The notes below the pieces were generated by a model that was not told the DNA's origin, ran no database searches, and was given only the letters and a program-made list of their open reading frames with translations. This document shows, one piece after another, positions 42,871-55,840 of a stretch of DNA of 64,000 nucleotides. Source of the DNA: Paralithodes platypus (taxonomy: Eukaryota; Arthropoda; Malacostraca; Decapoda; Lithodidae); the NCBI GenBank assembly GCA_032716605.1, contig CM064518.1:38127039-38191038 (forward strand), given 5' to 3'. A program made the translations under genes and the position numbers. Position 1 is the stretch's first letter, and each line of letters begins with the position of its first letter.

Positions 42871-43551
42871 ATAGTCTACTAAGCGTATACAACCTATCTC
42901 AAAGTCTACTGAACATATACGACCTCCCTCACAGTCTAATGAACACTACATAATTATACGACCTCATTAATAGTCAACTGAACACATACAACCTCCTTCA
43001 CAGTTTCCTGAACATATACGACCTCCCTCACCGTGTACTGAACACATACAACCTCAATAATAGTCTACTGAACACATGTAACCTCGCTAATAGTCTACTG
43101 AACACATACAACCACACTAATAGTCTACTGAACACATACAACCACACTAATAGTCTACTGAACACATACAACCTCACTAATAGTCTACTGAACACATACA
43201 ACCTACTAATAGTCTACTGAACACCTACAACCTCACTAATAGTTTACTGAACACATACAACCTCACATATAGTCTACTGAACACATACAACCTCACTAAT
43301 AGTCTACTGAACATATACGACCTTACTAGTAGACTACTGAACACATACAACACAACTAATATTCTACTGAACACATACCTCATTAATAGTCTACTGAACA
43401 CATAATTATATCCTCACTAATAGTCTACTGAACCCATTCAACCTTACTAATAGTCTACTGAACACATACAACCTTACTAATAGTCTACTGAACACATACA
43501 ACCTCACTAATAGTCTACTGAACACATACAACCTCACTAATAGTGTACTTA
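42871..43551. repeat. 30-bp satellite, left segment
   Basis: Unit CCTCACTAATAGTCTACTGA plus ACACATACAA. About 22 units, noisier at the left. It continues at 45148 after the LINE. Frames on both strands stay open because 30 is a multiple of 3. Confidence 0.95.
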
Positions 43552-45147
43552 CCAAGTACATAGATAGCCGGATAGTACAGATAGCCAACGTAACACTGAT
43601 ATTCAAAAAAGGCAGCAAATCCCTACCCAGTAACTATCGTCCAATTAGCTTAACCTCAGTTGTATGTAAAATGCTAGAAACGGTAATAAGAGGGGGACAG
43701 GACTCGTAAATCACTTAGAGGAAAATAACATACTTAAAGATACTCAACACGGCTTTCGTAAAAAGCGTTCCTGTTTAACAAACCTCTTAGACTTCTTCCA
43801 CGATATCCTCAACCTCTACGATGAGAGTAAAGCTGTAGATATTATATACCTTGATTTTCAAAAGGCCTTTGACAAAGTTCCCCACAAACGTTTACTGCTA
43901 AAACTAAAAGCGCATGGAATACAAGACGGTGTGTTGAAATGGATAGAAAATTGGCTCAGCGACAGAAAGCAAAGAGTAGTCATAAACGGTACGGCATCTA
44001 AATGGACCAATGTAAGTAGCGGGGTACCCCAGGGATCGGTACTAGGACCAATTCTCTTTCTAATTTACATCAACGACATAGATGAGGGTCTCACCTGTAC
44101 AATCTCAAAATTTGCTGACGATACAAAAATTGCAAATAGCGTACTCTCAAAAGATCAGTTGACGATATGCAACACAATCTAGATAAATTGTCACATTGGG
44201 CCCAAATTTGGCAAATGAGTTTCAATGCGGATAAATGTAGAGTACTACATATCGGATACCTAAATGAGAAAGCAAACTATTCGATGAATGGCACTCAGCT
44301 TAAGAATGTAAACAGAGAAACCGATCTGGGAGTAACAATATCGAGTAACCTAAAACCGAGTCAACAATGTTCAGAAGTTGTTAAGAAGGTAAACAAAATA
44401 ATTGGCTTTTTAGGCAGATCATTTGAGCATAAATCCAAAGACGTTATCCTAACCCTTTACAATTCCTTAGTCCGCCCTCTTCTGGAATACTGCGTTCAAT
44501 GCTGGTGCCCTTATTACCAAAAAGACATAAACAAGCTAGAACGAGTTCAACGTAGAGTTACCAAAATGATACCTAGCCTAAAGAACAAACCATACGAAGA
44601 GCGTCTTAGAGAATTAAATCTATTTCCTTTAACCCAGCGCAGATTAAGAGGTGACTTAATTAAAGTGTTCAAAATCATCAAAGGCATCGACAATATGAAC
44701 TGTAGTAAGTACTGCACTATCGACCAATCTAATTACACGCGGGGAAAAGGTTGCAAAATTATTGGTAAATCTTTTAACTCACACGAATCTAAGAATTTCA
44801 TCTTCAATCAAGTTGTCAACTTGTGGAATGGGCTTCCCAGAGACGTTATAGACTGCAGCACCGTTGATTCATTTAAATTCCGCCTAGACAAATATCTCGC
44901 ATCAAACCCGCGACTGACTGCGTTTGTAAATGAATAACTTTATTTTATCCTCCCCTCAGTTACTAACCCATATGTCCCCACTAACTTCCTAGTCCTGCCA
45001 TGGACATTAGTTCCAGGGCAGTAGTTCTCTTTCCAATGTTCCCTTACCCACTCTAAACCACTGTTTGGACACTTGATCCTCAGTGTTTTGGAGGACAAGC
45101 AGCCTAGAAGGGTCACTAGATCTGTTGTTGCTTGATTTCCTTTGTAC
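43552..45147 (+). mobile_element. CR1-like LINE L3 inserted in the 30-bp satellite
   Basis: A 5'-truncated element running from the reverse transcriptase fingers to the 3' untranslated region (CCTGCCATGGACATTAGTTC, CTTACCCACTCTAAACC, GATCTGTTGTTGCTTGATT). It ends TTTGTACT at 45147, directly before satellite DNA resumes. A related 3' fragment lies at 16926-17240. Confidence 0.85.
43572..44937 (+). pseudogene. L3 reverse transcriptase, two frameshifts
   Basis: Reads as a CR1-clade reverse transcriptase in three frames. 43578-43690 gives IFKKGSKSLPSNYRPISLTS. After a frameshift near 43700 come [17 protein letters not shown], motif [12 protein letters not shown] (43853), [17 protein letters not shown], motif [15 protein letters not shown] (44017) and motif C KFADDTKI (44108). 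A second frameshift near 44155 leads to [16 protein letters not shown], the thumb TDLGVTISSNLKPSQQC and RPLLEYCVQCWCPYY. The C-terminus ends NPRLTAFVNE with a stop at 44935. Catalytic aspartates are present. No endonuclease or ORF1. Dead by truncation and frameshifts but only mildly diverged. Confidence 0.9.
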
Positions 45148-48100
45148 TGAACATATGCGACCTTACTAGTAGTCTACTGAACAAATGCAAAATTTTCTAA
45201 TAGTCTACTGAACACATACAACCTTACTAATAGTGTACTGAGCACATACAACCTCACTATTAGTTTACTGAACACATACCTCACTAATAGTCTATAAACA
45301 TATACCTCACTAATAGTCTACTGAACACATACAACCTCACCAATAGAATACTGAACACCTAAAACCTCCTAATAGTCTACTGAACACATACAACCTCATT
45401 AATATTCTACTGAACACATACAACCTCATTAATAGTCTACTGAACACATGCAACCTCGCTAATAGTCTACTGAACACATACAACCTCACCAATAGTCTAC
45501 TGAACACATACAACAACACTAATATTCTACTGAACACATATAACCCACTAATAATCTACTGAACACTACGGTCTCAACAATAGTCTACTGAACACATTCA
45601 ACCTCACTAATAGTCTCTACTGAACACATACAACCTCACTAATAGTCTACTGAACACCTAAAACCTCCTAATAGTCTACTGAACACATACAACCTCATTA
45701 ATATTCTACTGAACACATACAACCTCATTAATAGTCTACTGAACACATGCAACCTCGCTAATAGTCTACTGAACACATACAACCTCACCAATAGTCTACT
45801 GAACACATACAACAACACTAATATTCTACTGAACACATATAACCCCACTAATAATCTACTGAACACATACGACCTCACTAATAGTCTACTGAACACATAC
45901 CTCAAAATTTAATAGTCTACTGAACTCATATATCCTCACTAATAGTCTACTGAACACATACAACCTCACTATTAGTCTACTGAACCCATTCAACCTTACT
46001 AATAGCCTACTGAACACATACAACCTTATTAATAGTCTACTGAACACATACAACCTCACTAATAGTCTACTGAACACATACAACTGCACTAATAGTCTAC
46101 TGAACATATACGACCTTACTAGTAGTCTACTGAACAAATGCAACATTACTAATAGTCTACTGAACACATACAACCTTACTAATAGTGTACTGAGCACATA
46201 TATCCTCACTAATAGTCTATTGAACACATACAACCACACTAATAGTCTACTGAAAATATATAACCTTACTATTAGTCTACTGAAAATATATAACCTTACT
46301 ATTAGTCTACTCAACACATACAACCTTACTAACAGTCTACTGAACACATACAACCTCACCAATAGTCTACTGAACACATACAAACTCACTAATAGTCTAC
46401 TGAACACATACAACCTCACTAATAGTCTACTGAACACATACAACCTCACTAATAGTCTACTGAACTTACACGACCTTACTAGTAGTCTACTGAACACATA
46501 CAACCCACAAATATTCTACTGAACACATATAACGTCACTAATAATCTACTGAACACATAGGACCTCACTAATAGTCTACTGAACACATACAACCTAACTA
46601 TTAGTCAACTGAACACATACAACCTAACTAATAGTCTACTGAACACATACAACCTCACTAATATTCTACTGGCCCATACAACCTTACTAATAGTCTACTG
46701 AACACCTGTTGTTTCTTTGTAATCTACTGAACACCTACAACTATACTATTAGTCTATTGAACACATACAACCTCAATAATAGTATACTGAACATATACAA
46801 CCTCACTAATAGTCCACTGAACACAAACAACCTCACTAAATGTCTACTGAACACATAGCACATCACTTATAGTCTACTGAACACCTACCTCTCTTAAGTC
46901 TACTGAACACACACAACTTCACTAATAGTCTACTGAACACATGCAACATTACTAATAGTCTACTGAACACATACAGCCTTACTTATAGTCTACTGAACAC
47001 ATACAACCTCACCAATAGTTTAATGAACACTTACAACCTCACTAATAGTCAACTGAACACATACAACCTAACAATTATAGTCTACTGAACACATATAATC
47101 TCACTAATAGTCTACTGAACACATACAACCTCACTAATAGTCTACTGAACACATACAACCAAATTAATAGTCTACTGAACAAATGAAACCCAACTAATTG
47201 TCTAATGAACACATACAACCTCACTAATAGTTTACTGAAAACATACAACCTCACTAATAGTCTACTGAACACATACAACTTCACTAATAGTCTACTGAAC
47301 ATATACGACCTTACTAGTAGTCTACTGAACACATACAATGCAACTAATATTCTACTGAACACATATAACTTCACTAATAATCTACTGAAGACATACGACC
47401 TAACTAATAGTGTACGGAACACACACCTCATAATTTAATAGTCTACTGAACACATATATCCTCACTTATAGTCTACTGAACACATACAACCTCACTAATA
47501 GTCTACTGAACCCCTTCAACCTTACTAATAGCCTACTGAACATATACAACCTTATAAATAGTCTACTGAACACATACAACCTCACTAATAGTCTACTGAA
47601 CACATATAACCGCACTAATAGTCTACTGAACATATACGACCTTACTAGTAGTCTACTGAACAAATGCAACATTACTAATAGTCTACTGAACACATAGAAC
47701 CTTACTAATCGTGTACTGAGCACATATATCCTCACTAATAGTCTACTGAACACATACAACCTCACTAATAGTCTACTGAACACATACAACCACATTAATA
47801 GTCTACTGAAAATATATAACTTTCCTATTAGTCTACTGAACACATACAACCTTACTAACAGTCTACTGAACACATACAACCTTACTAATAGTCTACTGAA
47901 CACATACAACCTCACTAATTGTCTACTGAACACATACAACCTCACTAATAATCTACTGAAAACATACAACCTAACTAATAGACTACTGAACACATACAAC
48001 CTCACTAATAGTCTACTGAACTTATACGACCTTACTATTAGTCTACTGAACACATACAACCCAACTAATATTCTTCTGAACACATATAACGTCACTAATA

Positions 48101-50466
48101 ATCTACTGGACCCATACAGCCTTACTAATAGTCTACTGAACACCTGCTATCTCTTTATAATCTACTGAACACCTACAACTATACTATTAGTCTATTGAAC
48201 ACATACAACCTCAATAATAGTATACTGAACATATACAATCTCACTAATAGTCCACTGAACACAAACAACCTCACTAAATGTCTACTGAAGACATACCACA
48301 TAACTTTTAGTCTACTGAACACTTAACATTCTTAAGTCTACTGAACACACACAACTTCACTAATAGTCTACTGAACACATGCAACATTACTAATAGTCTA
48401 CTGAACACATACAACCTCACTAATAGTCTACTAAACACATACAACCTCACTAATAGTCTACTTACAACCTCACTAATAGTCTACTGAACATGTACTACAT
48501 CACTAATAGTGTACTGAACACATAGAACCTTACTAATAGTCTACTGAACACATACAATTTCACTAATAGTCTACTGAACACATACAACCTCACTAAAGTA
48601 AACTGATCACATACAACCTAACAATTATAGTCTACTGAACACATATAACCTCACTAATAGTCCACTGAACACATCCAACCTCACCAATGTTCTACTGAAA
48701 ACATACAACCACCCTAATAGTCTACTGAACACATACAATCTCACTAATAGTCTACTGAACACATGCAACATTACTAATAGTCTACTGAACACATACAACC
48801 TTTCTAATAGTCTACTGAACACATACAACTTCACTAATAGTCTACTGAACATGTACTACATCACTAATAGTGTACTGAACACATAGAACCTTACTAATAG
48901 TCTACTGAACACATACAATTTCACTAATAGTCTACTGAACACATACAACCTCACTAAAAGTAAACTGATCACATACAACCTAACAATTATAGTCTACTGA
49001 ACACATATAACCTCACTAATAGTCCACTGAACACATACAACCTCACTAATAGTCTACTGAAGACATACAACCTCACTAATATTCTACTGAACACATACAA
49101 CCTCATTAATAGTCTACTGAACATATACGACCTTACTAGTAGTTTACTGAACACATACAACCCAACTAATATTCTACTGAACACATATAACCTCACTAAT
49201 AATCTACTGAACACATACAACCTCACTAATAGTCTACTGAACACATACAACCTCATTATTTAATAGTCTACTGAACACATAAATCCTCACTAATAGTCTA
49301 CTGAACACATACAACCTCACTAATAGTCTACTGAACCCAATCAACCTTACTAATAGTCTACTGAACACATACAACCTCACTAATAGTCTACTGAACACAT
49401 ACAACCTCACTAATAGTCTACTGAACATATTCGACCTTACTAGTAGTCTACTGAACAAATGCAACATTACTAATACTCTACTGAACACATACAACCTTAC
49501 TAATAGTGTATTGAGCACATATATCCTCACTAATAGTCTTCTGAACACATACGTCACTAATAATCTACTGAAAACATACAACCTCACTAATAGTCTACTG
49601 AACACATACAACCTCACTAATAGTCTACTGAACACATACAACCTAACTAATAGTCTACTGAACATGTACAACCTCACTAATATTCTACTGGACCCATACA
49701 ACCTTACTAATAGTCTACTGAACACCTGTAACGTCACTTATAATCTACTGAGCACCTACAATCATACTAAATGTCTATTGAACACATACAACCTCAATAA
49801 ATGTCTACTGAACATATACAACCTCACTAATAGTCCACTGAACAGAAACAACCTCACTAAATGTCTACTGAACACATACAACATCACTTATAGTCTACTG
49901 AACACTTACCTCTCTAATAGTCTACTGAACACACACAACTTCACTAATAGTCTACTGAACACATGCAACATTACTAATAGCCTACTGAACACATACAACC
50001 TTACTAATAGTCTACTGAACACATACAACCTTACCAATAGTTTACTGAACACATAGAACCTCACTAATAGTCTACTGAAAACATACAACCTCACATATAG
50101 TCTACTGACCAAATACAACCTCACTAATAGTCTACTGAACACATACAGTCTCACTAATAGTTTACTGAACACATACAACCTCACTAAGAGTCAACTGAAC
50201 ACATACAACCTACAATTATAGTCTACTGAACACATACAACCTCACTTATAGTCTACTGAACACATACAATCTCACTAATATTCTACTGAACACATACAAC
50301 CTCACTTTGAGTCAACTGAACACATACAATCTAACAATTATAGTCTACTGAACACATACAACCTCACTAATAGTCTACTGAACACATACAACGTCACTCA
50401 TAGTCTACTGAACACATACAACCTCCGTAAAATTCTACTGAACACATACAACCTCACTAATATTCT
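45148..50466. repeat. 30-bp satellite, main segment (~175 units) with higher-order structure
   Basis: Same unit as 42871-43551, 5.3 kb long. Variants are not random. A ~300-bp block recurs at 45350 and 45650. A marked run of variants (ATACTATTAGTCTATTGA, then AATAATAGTATACTGA, then TCCACTGAACACAAAC) recurs at about 46743, 48181 and, diverged, 49764, a higher-order period of roughly 1.4-1.6 kb. The Leu/Tyr/Val/Phe/Ser/Arg 10-residue cycles (LYVFSRLLVR) on the minus strand, up to 225 codons, are artefacts. The right edge is cut by family B copy B4. Confidence 0.93.
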
Positions 50467-50682
50467 ATCCATCGAATAATGTTTTTCCATCGAATAATGT
50501 ACAAATTTGGCTTGCTGTCAAAAAAAAAAAAATATATATGCTGGCTCACTACAACTCGCCAGGAAAATATTGACACATGGATGGGGGTAAATGTCTTAAA
50601 ACAGTAGGCTGATTGGGGCCGAATAGATACAAGCCAAAGAGAGAGGGAGAGAAAGAGAAAACAAGCAGGTGACCCCCCTTAA
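50467..50682. mobile_element. TTAA foldback element family B, copy B4 (right half only)
   Basis: The right end is GCAGGTGACCCCCCTTAA (TTAA 50679-50682). The left arm is missing: the element starts at a doubled CCATCGAATAATG word at the satellite junction. Core CTCACTACAACTCGCC, CAGTAGGCTGATTGGGGCC. Confidence 0.8.
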
Positions 50683-51065
50683 GAATAGTTTCGGAGTTCG
50701 TGTCTAACTTTCCAACATTCGTAACTGTGTCCAGAGAGTTTGTAATATTATTCTAACACTTTCAAACCTTTAGAATATTTACTTGAGTCTTCCAGAACTT
50801 ACTTATAGTTTCTTGATCTCTAAAAGTCAACTTACATAGAATCCCTAGACGGCTGTAATAATCTCAAGATTTCCTGTTCTTTCAATATGATATTTTATCC
50901 GTTCAACCACATATGATGCCTGAACCGTTTTTCTCAGTTCTTTCTCCCACTCAATAAGTACATTCTGTAAATCACCCTCACCCAATGACTTAACTACTTC
51001 AAGGCCCATGTCTCCAGACATTTTGACACCAATTAACCTTGAATTTAGCCTCCTATGGCTCCATC
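50683..51065. other. No recognisable feature
   Basis: CT-rich spacer with loosely repeated CTTTCAA/TTCAAACC words; nothing supported. Confidence 0.5.
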
Positions 51066-51066
51066 A

Positions 51067-51175
51067 TTGTGTGTGTCTGTGCGTGTGTGTGTGTGTGTGT
51101 GGGGGGGGGGGGGGGGCACTCGTTACAGGCTGTTAGCCTACTCTACTCAGCCTTCTCTACTTCCATATAGCCTCA
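51067..51175 (+). repeat. (GT)n, G-run, then module M, copy 2
   Basis: (GT)n at 51067-51100, 16 G at 51101-51116, then GGCACTCGTTACAGGC, the start of module M (also 21230-21275 minus strand and 52764-52810). The rest of the module is diverged. Confidence 0.6.
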
Positions 51176-51177
51176 CA

Positions 51178-51935
51178 AGCTTTTCCATCCTTCCTATTAG
51201 ACTCCAGACCCGTCACAACCTTCCTATTAGACTCCAGACCCGTCACCACCTTCCCATTAGACTCCAGACCCTTTACAACCTTCCTATTAGACTCCAGACC
51301 CTTTATTACCTTCCTATTAGACTCCAGACCCTTCACAACCTTACTATTAGATCCCAGACCCTTCCTATCAGACTCCAGACCCTTCACAACCTTCCTATTA
51401 GACCCCAGACCCTTCCCATCCTTCCTATCAGACTCCAGACCATTCACAACCTTCCTATTAGACTCCAGACCCTTCACAACCTTCCTATTAGACTCCAGAC
51501 CCTTCACAACCTTCCTATTAGACTCCAGACCCTTCACAATCACAACCTTCCTATTAGACCCCAGACCCTTCCCATCCTTCCTATCAGACTCCAGACCATT
51601 CACAACCTTCCTATTTGACTCCAGACCCTTCACATCCTTCCTATTAGACTCCAGACCCTTCACAACCTTCCTATTAGACTCCAGATCCATCACAACTTTG
51701 CTATTGGATTCCAGACCCTTCACAACCTTCCTATTAGACTCCAGACCCTTCCTAGTAGACTCCAGATCCTTCTTATTAGACTCCAGACTCTTCCCAACCT
51801 TCCTATTAGACCCCAGACCCTTCCTATCAGACTCAAGACCCTTCACAACCTTCCTATTAGACCCCAGACCCTTCCTAATAGACCCCAAACCCTTCCTATC
51901 AGACTCCAGACCATTCACAACCTCAGTAATAGTCT
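51178..51935. repeat. Second 30-bp minisatellite, about 25 units
   Basis: The unit is CTTCCTATTAGACTCCAGAC plus CCTTCACAAC. Some units are shortened by the loss of about 12 bases. It is unrelated to the 43-50 kb satellite despite equal length. The 264-codon minus frame (LESNRKVVKG cycles) and the plus-strand frames are artefacts of a unit divisible by 3. Confidence 0.93.
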
Positions 51936-52333
51936 CCTTCACCTTTCCCAATCACCACGCCTTCATATTATTTTTCCCCGGAACCTAATTTTTCTCTTGC
52001 ATCATTAGTTGCTTTTCTTTTCCTCCCACTCAGTTTGTTACATTTCATGAATATTCACAATTTCTTCATCAATTGTTTTTTTAACATGTAATCCTTCTGA
52101 ATTAATGTCTCAATAATTTAGTTTCAACATCACCCTTGATAAATTAATCAGTTTTTACTCTTCTCCCCGTTGTTATTCTTAATTTCATATTTATGTTTAT
52201 CAAGAGATGCCGTTAGTTGCCAAGGAAGACACACAAGAAAAGAATATACAATGTAATAAACACAATATGTGACTTAGTGTTAATTGTATGTATATTCAGA
52301 ATTGCTTCATATTTTCATATTCGTCTTCCACTC
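51936..52333. other. AT-rich spacer
   Basis: Nothing recognised. Confidence 0.5.
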
Positions 52334-52705
52334 GTAAAGGGGTAGTGGATATTTTTTGGTCTATATATTTATGCATTCATATATTGTTTTAGTGTCCTCG
52401 CTATATCTCCATCAAGCTTAAACAAAACTTTCCCTACACCCCCCTTTCAAGATGTATTTGTACATTTTTCGGTAGAAAAATGTGTCTACCGAAGGCCAAT
52501 TCTTCTAATATTACAGGCTCGCTACCGGTCGCCAGGAAAAAATCGACACCCAAATAACACGAAAGGTGTTAAAATTGACAACGAAATGGGGCTAAGGGTG
52601 TTAAAATCGCCAAACTAAATGGTCCGAACGTCTTAAAATCTCAAAACTAATGGGACTAAAAATTAAGGAGAAAGGGGTCCAGAAACAATAACCATCCCCC
52701 CTTAA
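52334..52705 (+). mobile_element. TTAA element family A, copy A8 (372 bp)
   Basis: The right end is CATCCCCCCTTAA (TTAA 52702-52705). The left end, GTAAAGGGGTAGTGG, has lost its TTAA. Full internal order; core CTCGCTACCGGTCGCC. Confidence 0.82.
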
Positions 52706-52763
52706 CTATTTGGCTCAAAAGTTCCTTGATTTTGGCCCTGTCACTCTTTCAACTCTGGGGGAG

Positions 52764-52815
52764 GCACTCGTCACAGGCAGTTTTGCCTTTTGCCTCCCTC
52801 ATCCACATAGAAAAG
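52764..52815 (+). repeat. Module M, copy 3
   Basis: GGCACTCGTCACAGGCAG, then TTTTGCCTTTTGCCTCC and ATCCACATAG. Close match to the minus strand of 21230-21275. Confidence 0.6.
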
Positions 52816-53195
52816 AAAAAAAAATGGAAGGCCGATGCTGCGTAGGATGGCACTGTATGGCACTCAGAGCCACTTAGGCTTTTATTATAGGGCCTGGCAT
52901 TCTAGGACGCCCTTCTCTCTTCTCCCTCACAATAACAACTGCTGTATAGTATAGTCCTCAATGTCTGTAGTAGGTACAGTTGCCCACGTATGTTCTTCTC
53001 CGTAATTTTATATATATATAAAAAACATGCGTATCATTGAATTACAAGTGTAGTTTCTAATGCAGTGGTTAACTCATCTGATTATTCAACTGATAATTAA
53101 AAGAAACCCCACTTGTAATTCATTCATGCTATTCAACTTTCATCACGACTAGGAACAGAACTTATGTGGGCAACTGTACGAGGACGACTACACCC
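52816..53195. other. No recognisable feature
   Basis: Contains a short imperfect inverted pair, ATTACAAGTG/CACTTGTAAT (53040 and 53109), whose arms extend loosely to give a ~75-bp hairpin. No gene. Confidence 0.45.
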
Positions 53196-53307
53196 CTGTT
53201 ATATCTGCAGGGTTGTTGTGGCTTCTTGAGCAACAATGGCTTACCATTATACTTATTATGTCTCGTCTATCAGCTTATTCTAATCGTACCGTATTTACCT
53301 TCGTCCT
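53196..53307 (+). repeat. 132-bp repeat, most distal unit (diverged)
   Basis: Begins TCTGCAGGGTTGTTGTGG and continues CAACAATGGCTTACCATTAT, matching the unit order at 53690-54102. It is separated from the other units by element A9, which inserted into the array. Confidence 0.6.
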
Positions 53308-53633
53308 TTAAGGGTCGCTTTTCTGGACCCCTTTCTCCCTCATGTTTAGCCCCATTAGTATTCAGATTTTATGACGTTTAGTCCATTAGTTTGGCGATTT
53401 TATGACCTTTCGCCCCTTTTCTTTGTCAATATTAAGACTTTTCGTGTCAATTACGTGTAATTTTGTTTCCGGCCAATGGACAGCGAGCCTGTAAATTAGG
53501 GGAAACCAGCCTTCGGCCGGGAAATGTACAAATATTTCTTGAAGGGGGATCCTGGGGTTGTTTTTTTAAGTTTGATGGAGGTCTAGGGAGGATAAAAAAA
53601 AAATCAACCAAAAAGTGAACCATATTCTCTTAA
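53308..53633 (-). mobile_element. TTAA element family A, copy A9 (326 bp)
   Basis: TTAA at 53308-53311 and 53630-53633. The left end is TTAAGGGTCGC. The core is degraded (GGCCAATGGACAGCGAGCC) but CCTTCGGCCGGG and GATGGAGGTCTAGGG are intact. Confidence 0.8.
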
Positions 53634-53689
53634 GACCACACTCTAGTCTATAGCATAACACCTAACTGGAGCATATGTTTGTTTTGTTA

Positions 53690-54102
53690 GTTTGTTTTTA
53701 TACAGGGTTCCCGAGTCTAGCGTGTCCCCTTTAACTTAACAACAACCTCTTACTACTATGCCTAGTATTTCTCCTCTATCAACTTATTCCGTTCGTACTC
53801 TCTATTACCATACCTGATTCGAACCTGTGTTATTAGTACAGGGTTCCCGAGTCTACTGTGGCCCCTTTAACAACAATCTCTTACCATTATGCCTGGTATA
53901 GCTCTCTATCAACATATTCCGTCCGTACTCTCTATCACCATACCTGATTCGAGCCTGTGTTATTTGTGCAGAGTTCCCGAGTTTAGTATGGCCCCTTTAA
54001 CAACAATCTCTTACCAATATCCCTAGTATTTCTCCACTATTAGCACATTCCAATCGTACTTTCTATCCCCATACCTGATTCGAACCTGTATAATTTATGC
54101 AG
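53690..54102 (+). repeat. 132-bp tandem repeat carrying copies of the exon's splice acceptor
   Basis: Three units, then the real exon. Each has a pyrimidine-rich stretch, an AG and the words GGGTTCCCGAGT: at 53706 (ACAGGGTTCCCGAGTCTAGC), 53842 (ACAGGGTTCCCGAGTCTACT) and 53971 (GCAGAGTTCCCGAGTTTAGT), with spacing about 136, 129 and 132. The fourth, GCAGGGTTCCCGAGTGTTGC, is the acceptor of the Ig exon at 54103. So the intron-exon junction was tandemly duplicated upstream, giving decoy acceptors. Confidence 0.8.
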
Positions 54103-54278
54103 GGTTCCCGAGTGTTGCGCCGCCCCTGACCACCACCCTCCTGGGGCCGGCGGAGGACCTGACCGTGTACCCTCCTCCAGACACGGTATTCACCCAGCAG
54201 AACAACTCGGAGCTGCGAACACAAGTAGGCGCTACGGCCGTACTACACTGCATCGCTCACAACGTCGGCGAGAACACG
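54103..54278 (+). CDS. Ig-domain exon, Dpr-like (internal coding exon)
   Basis: A 176-base exon, GC-rich against its surroundings. Acceptor TTTATGCAG (AG at 54101-54102); donor ACG|GTACAGTACAG (GT at 54279-54280). After two bases finishing a split codon, 58 codons are open. The product is a linker (PLTTTLLGPAEDLTVYPPP), then the start of an Ig domain: strand A/B region TQVGATAVLHC with the first Ig cysteine, then HNVGENT. In Dpr cell-surface Ig proteins of arthropods the next residues would be a VSWIR-type strand C, usual right after such a segment. Dpr proteins bind DIP partners at synapses. The rest of the gene is not in view; its neighbouring exons must lie beyond very large introns or outside the window. 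A different Ig-superfamily protein is possible. A (GA)n tract starts 11 bases into the downstream intron. Confidence 0.72.
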
Positions 54279-54288
54279 GTACAGTACA

Positions 54289-55199
<911 letters not shown>

Positions 55200-55204
55200 G
55201 CAAT

Positions 55205-55840
55205 TAGAGAGAGGCAGGTACTAAGGGACAGGCAGGCAGGTATAGGCGAACACGCAGGCAGATAGGCCGAGAGGAAGGAAGGCAGATATGGCAGGCAGGC
55301 AGACATGATAGGCAGGAAAACATTGCAGGAAGGCAGACATGGCAGGAGGCCGAGAGAAAGGAAGGCAGATATGGCAGGCAGGCAGACATGACAGGCAGGA
55401 AAAAACATTGCAGGAAGGCAGACATGGCAGGCAGGCAGAGAGAAAGGAAGGCAGATATGGCAGGCAGGCAGACATGACAGGCAGGCAAACATTGCAGGAA
55501 GGTAGAAATGGCATGCAGGAAGACAGACATGGCAGGAAGGAAGACAGATATGGAAGGAAGGATGACATATATGGAAGGCAGAGAAACGGACATGGCAGAT
55601 AGGCAGGCAAGTAGACATGACAGACAGGCTAGTAGTCCTGTCAGGCAGTCAGACAAGGCAGATAGGCAGGCAAACAGACATGGTATGCAGGCAGGCAAGT
55701 AGATATGACAGACAGGCAGATAGGCATGGCAGGCAGGCAAACAGACATGGCATACATACAGGCAGGCAGATATGGCAAACAGACAGGCAGACATGGCAGG
55801 TAGATAGGTAGAAAAGCGAGTTGACAAATATATAGGTTTG
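55205..55840. repeat. GGCAGGCAGACAT-type repeat with an ~84-bp higher unit
   Basis: Built of GGCAGGCAGACATGACA words. In the left half a block with GAGAGAAAGGAAGGCAGATA recurs near 55269, 55352 and 55437 (about 84 bp). The right half is simpler. Cys/Leu/Pro-rich minus-strand frames up to 234 codons are artefacts. Confidence 0.85.

Noticed and set aside
45337..50184. Many LYVFSRLLVR-type frames and Asn/Thr/Leu frames on the other strand
   Set aside because: Satellite of 30 bp, open by arithmetic; frames break wherever a unit has an indel.
51157..51951. 264-codon minus-strand Lys/Arg/Gly-rich protein
   Set aside because: Second 30-bp minisatellite; no promoter, domain or splice support.
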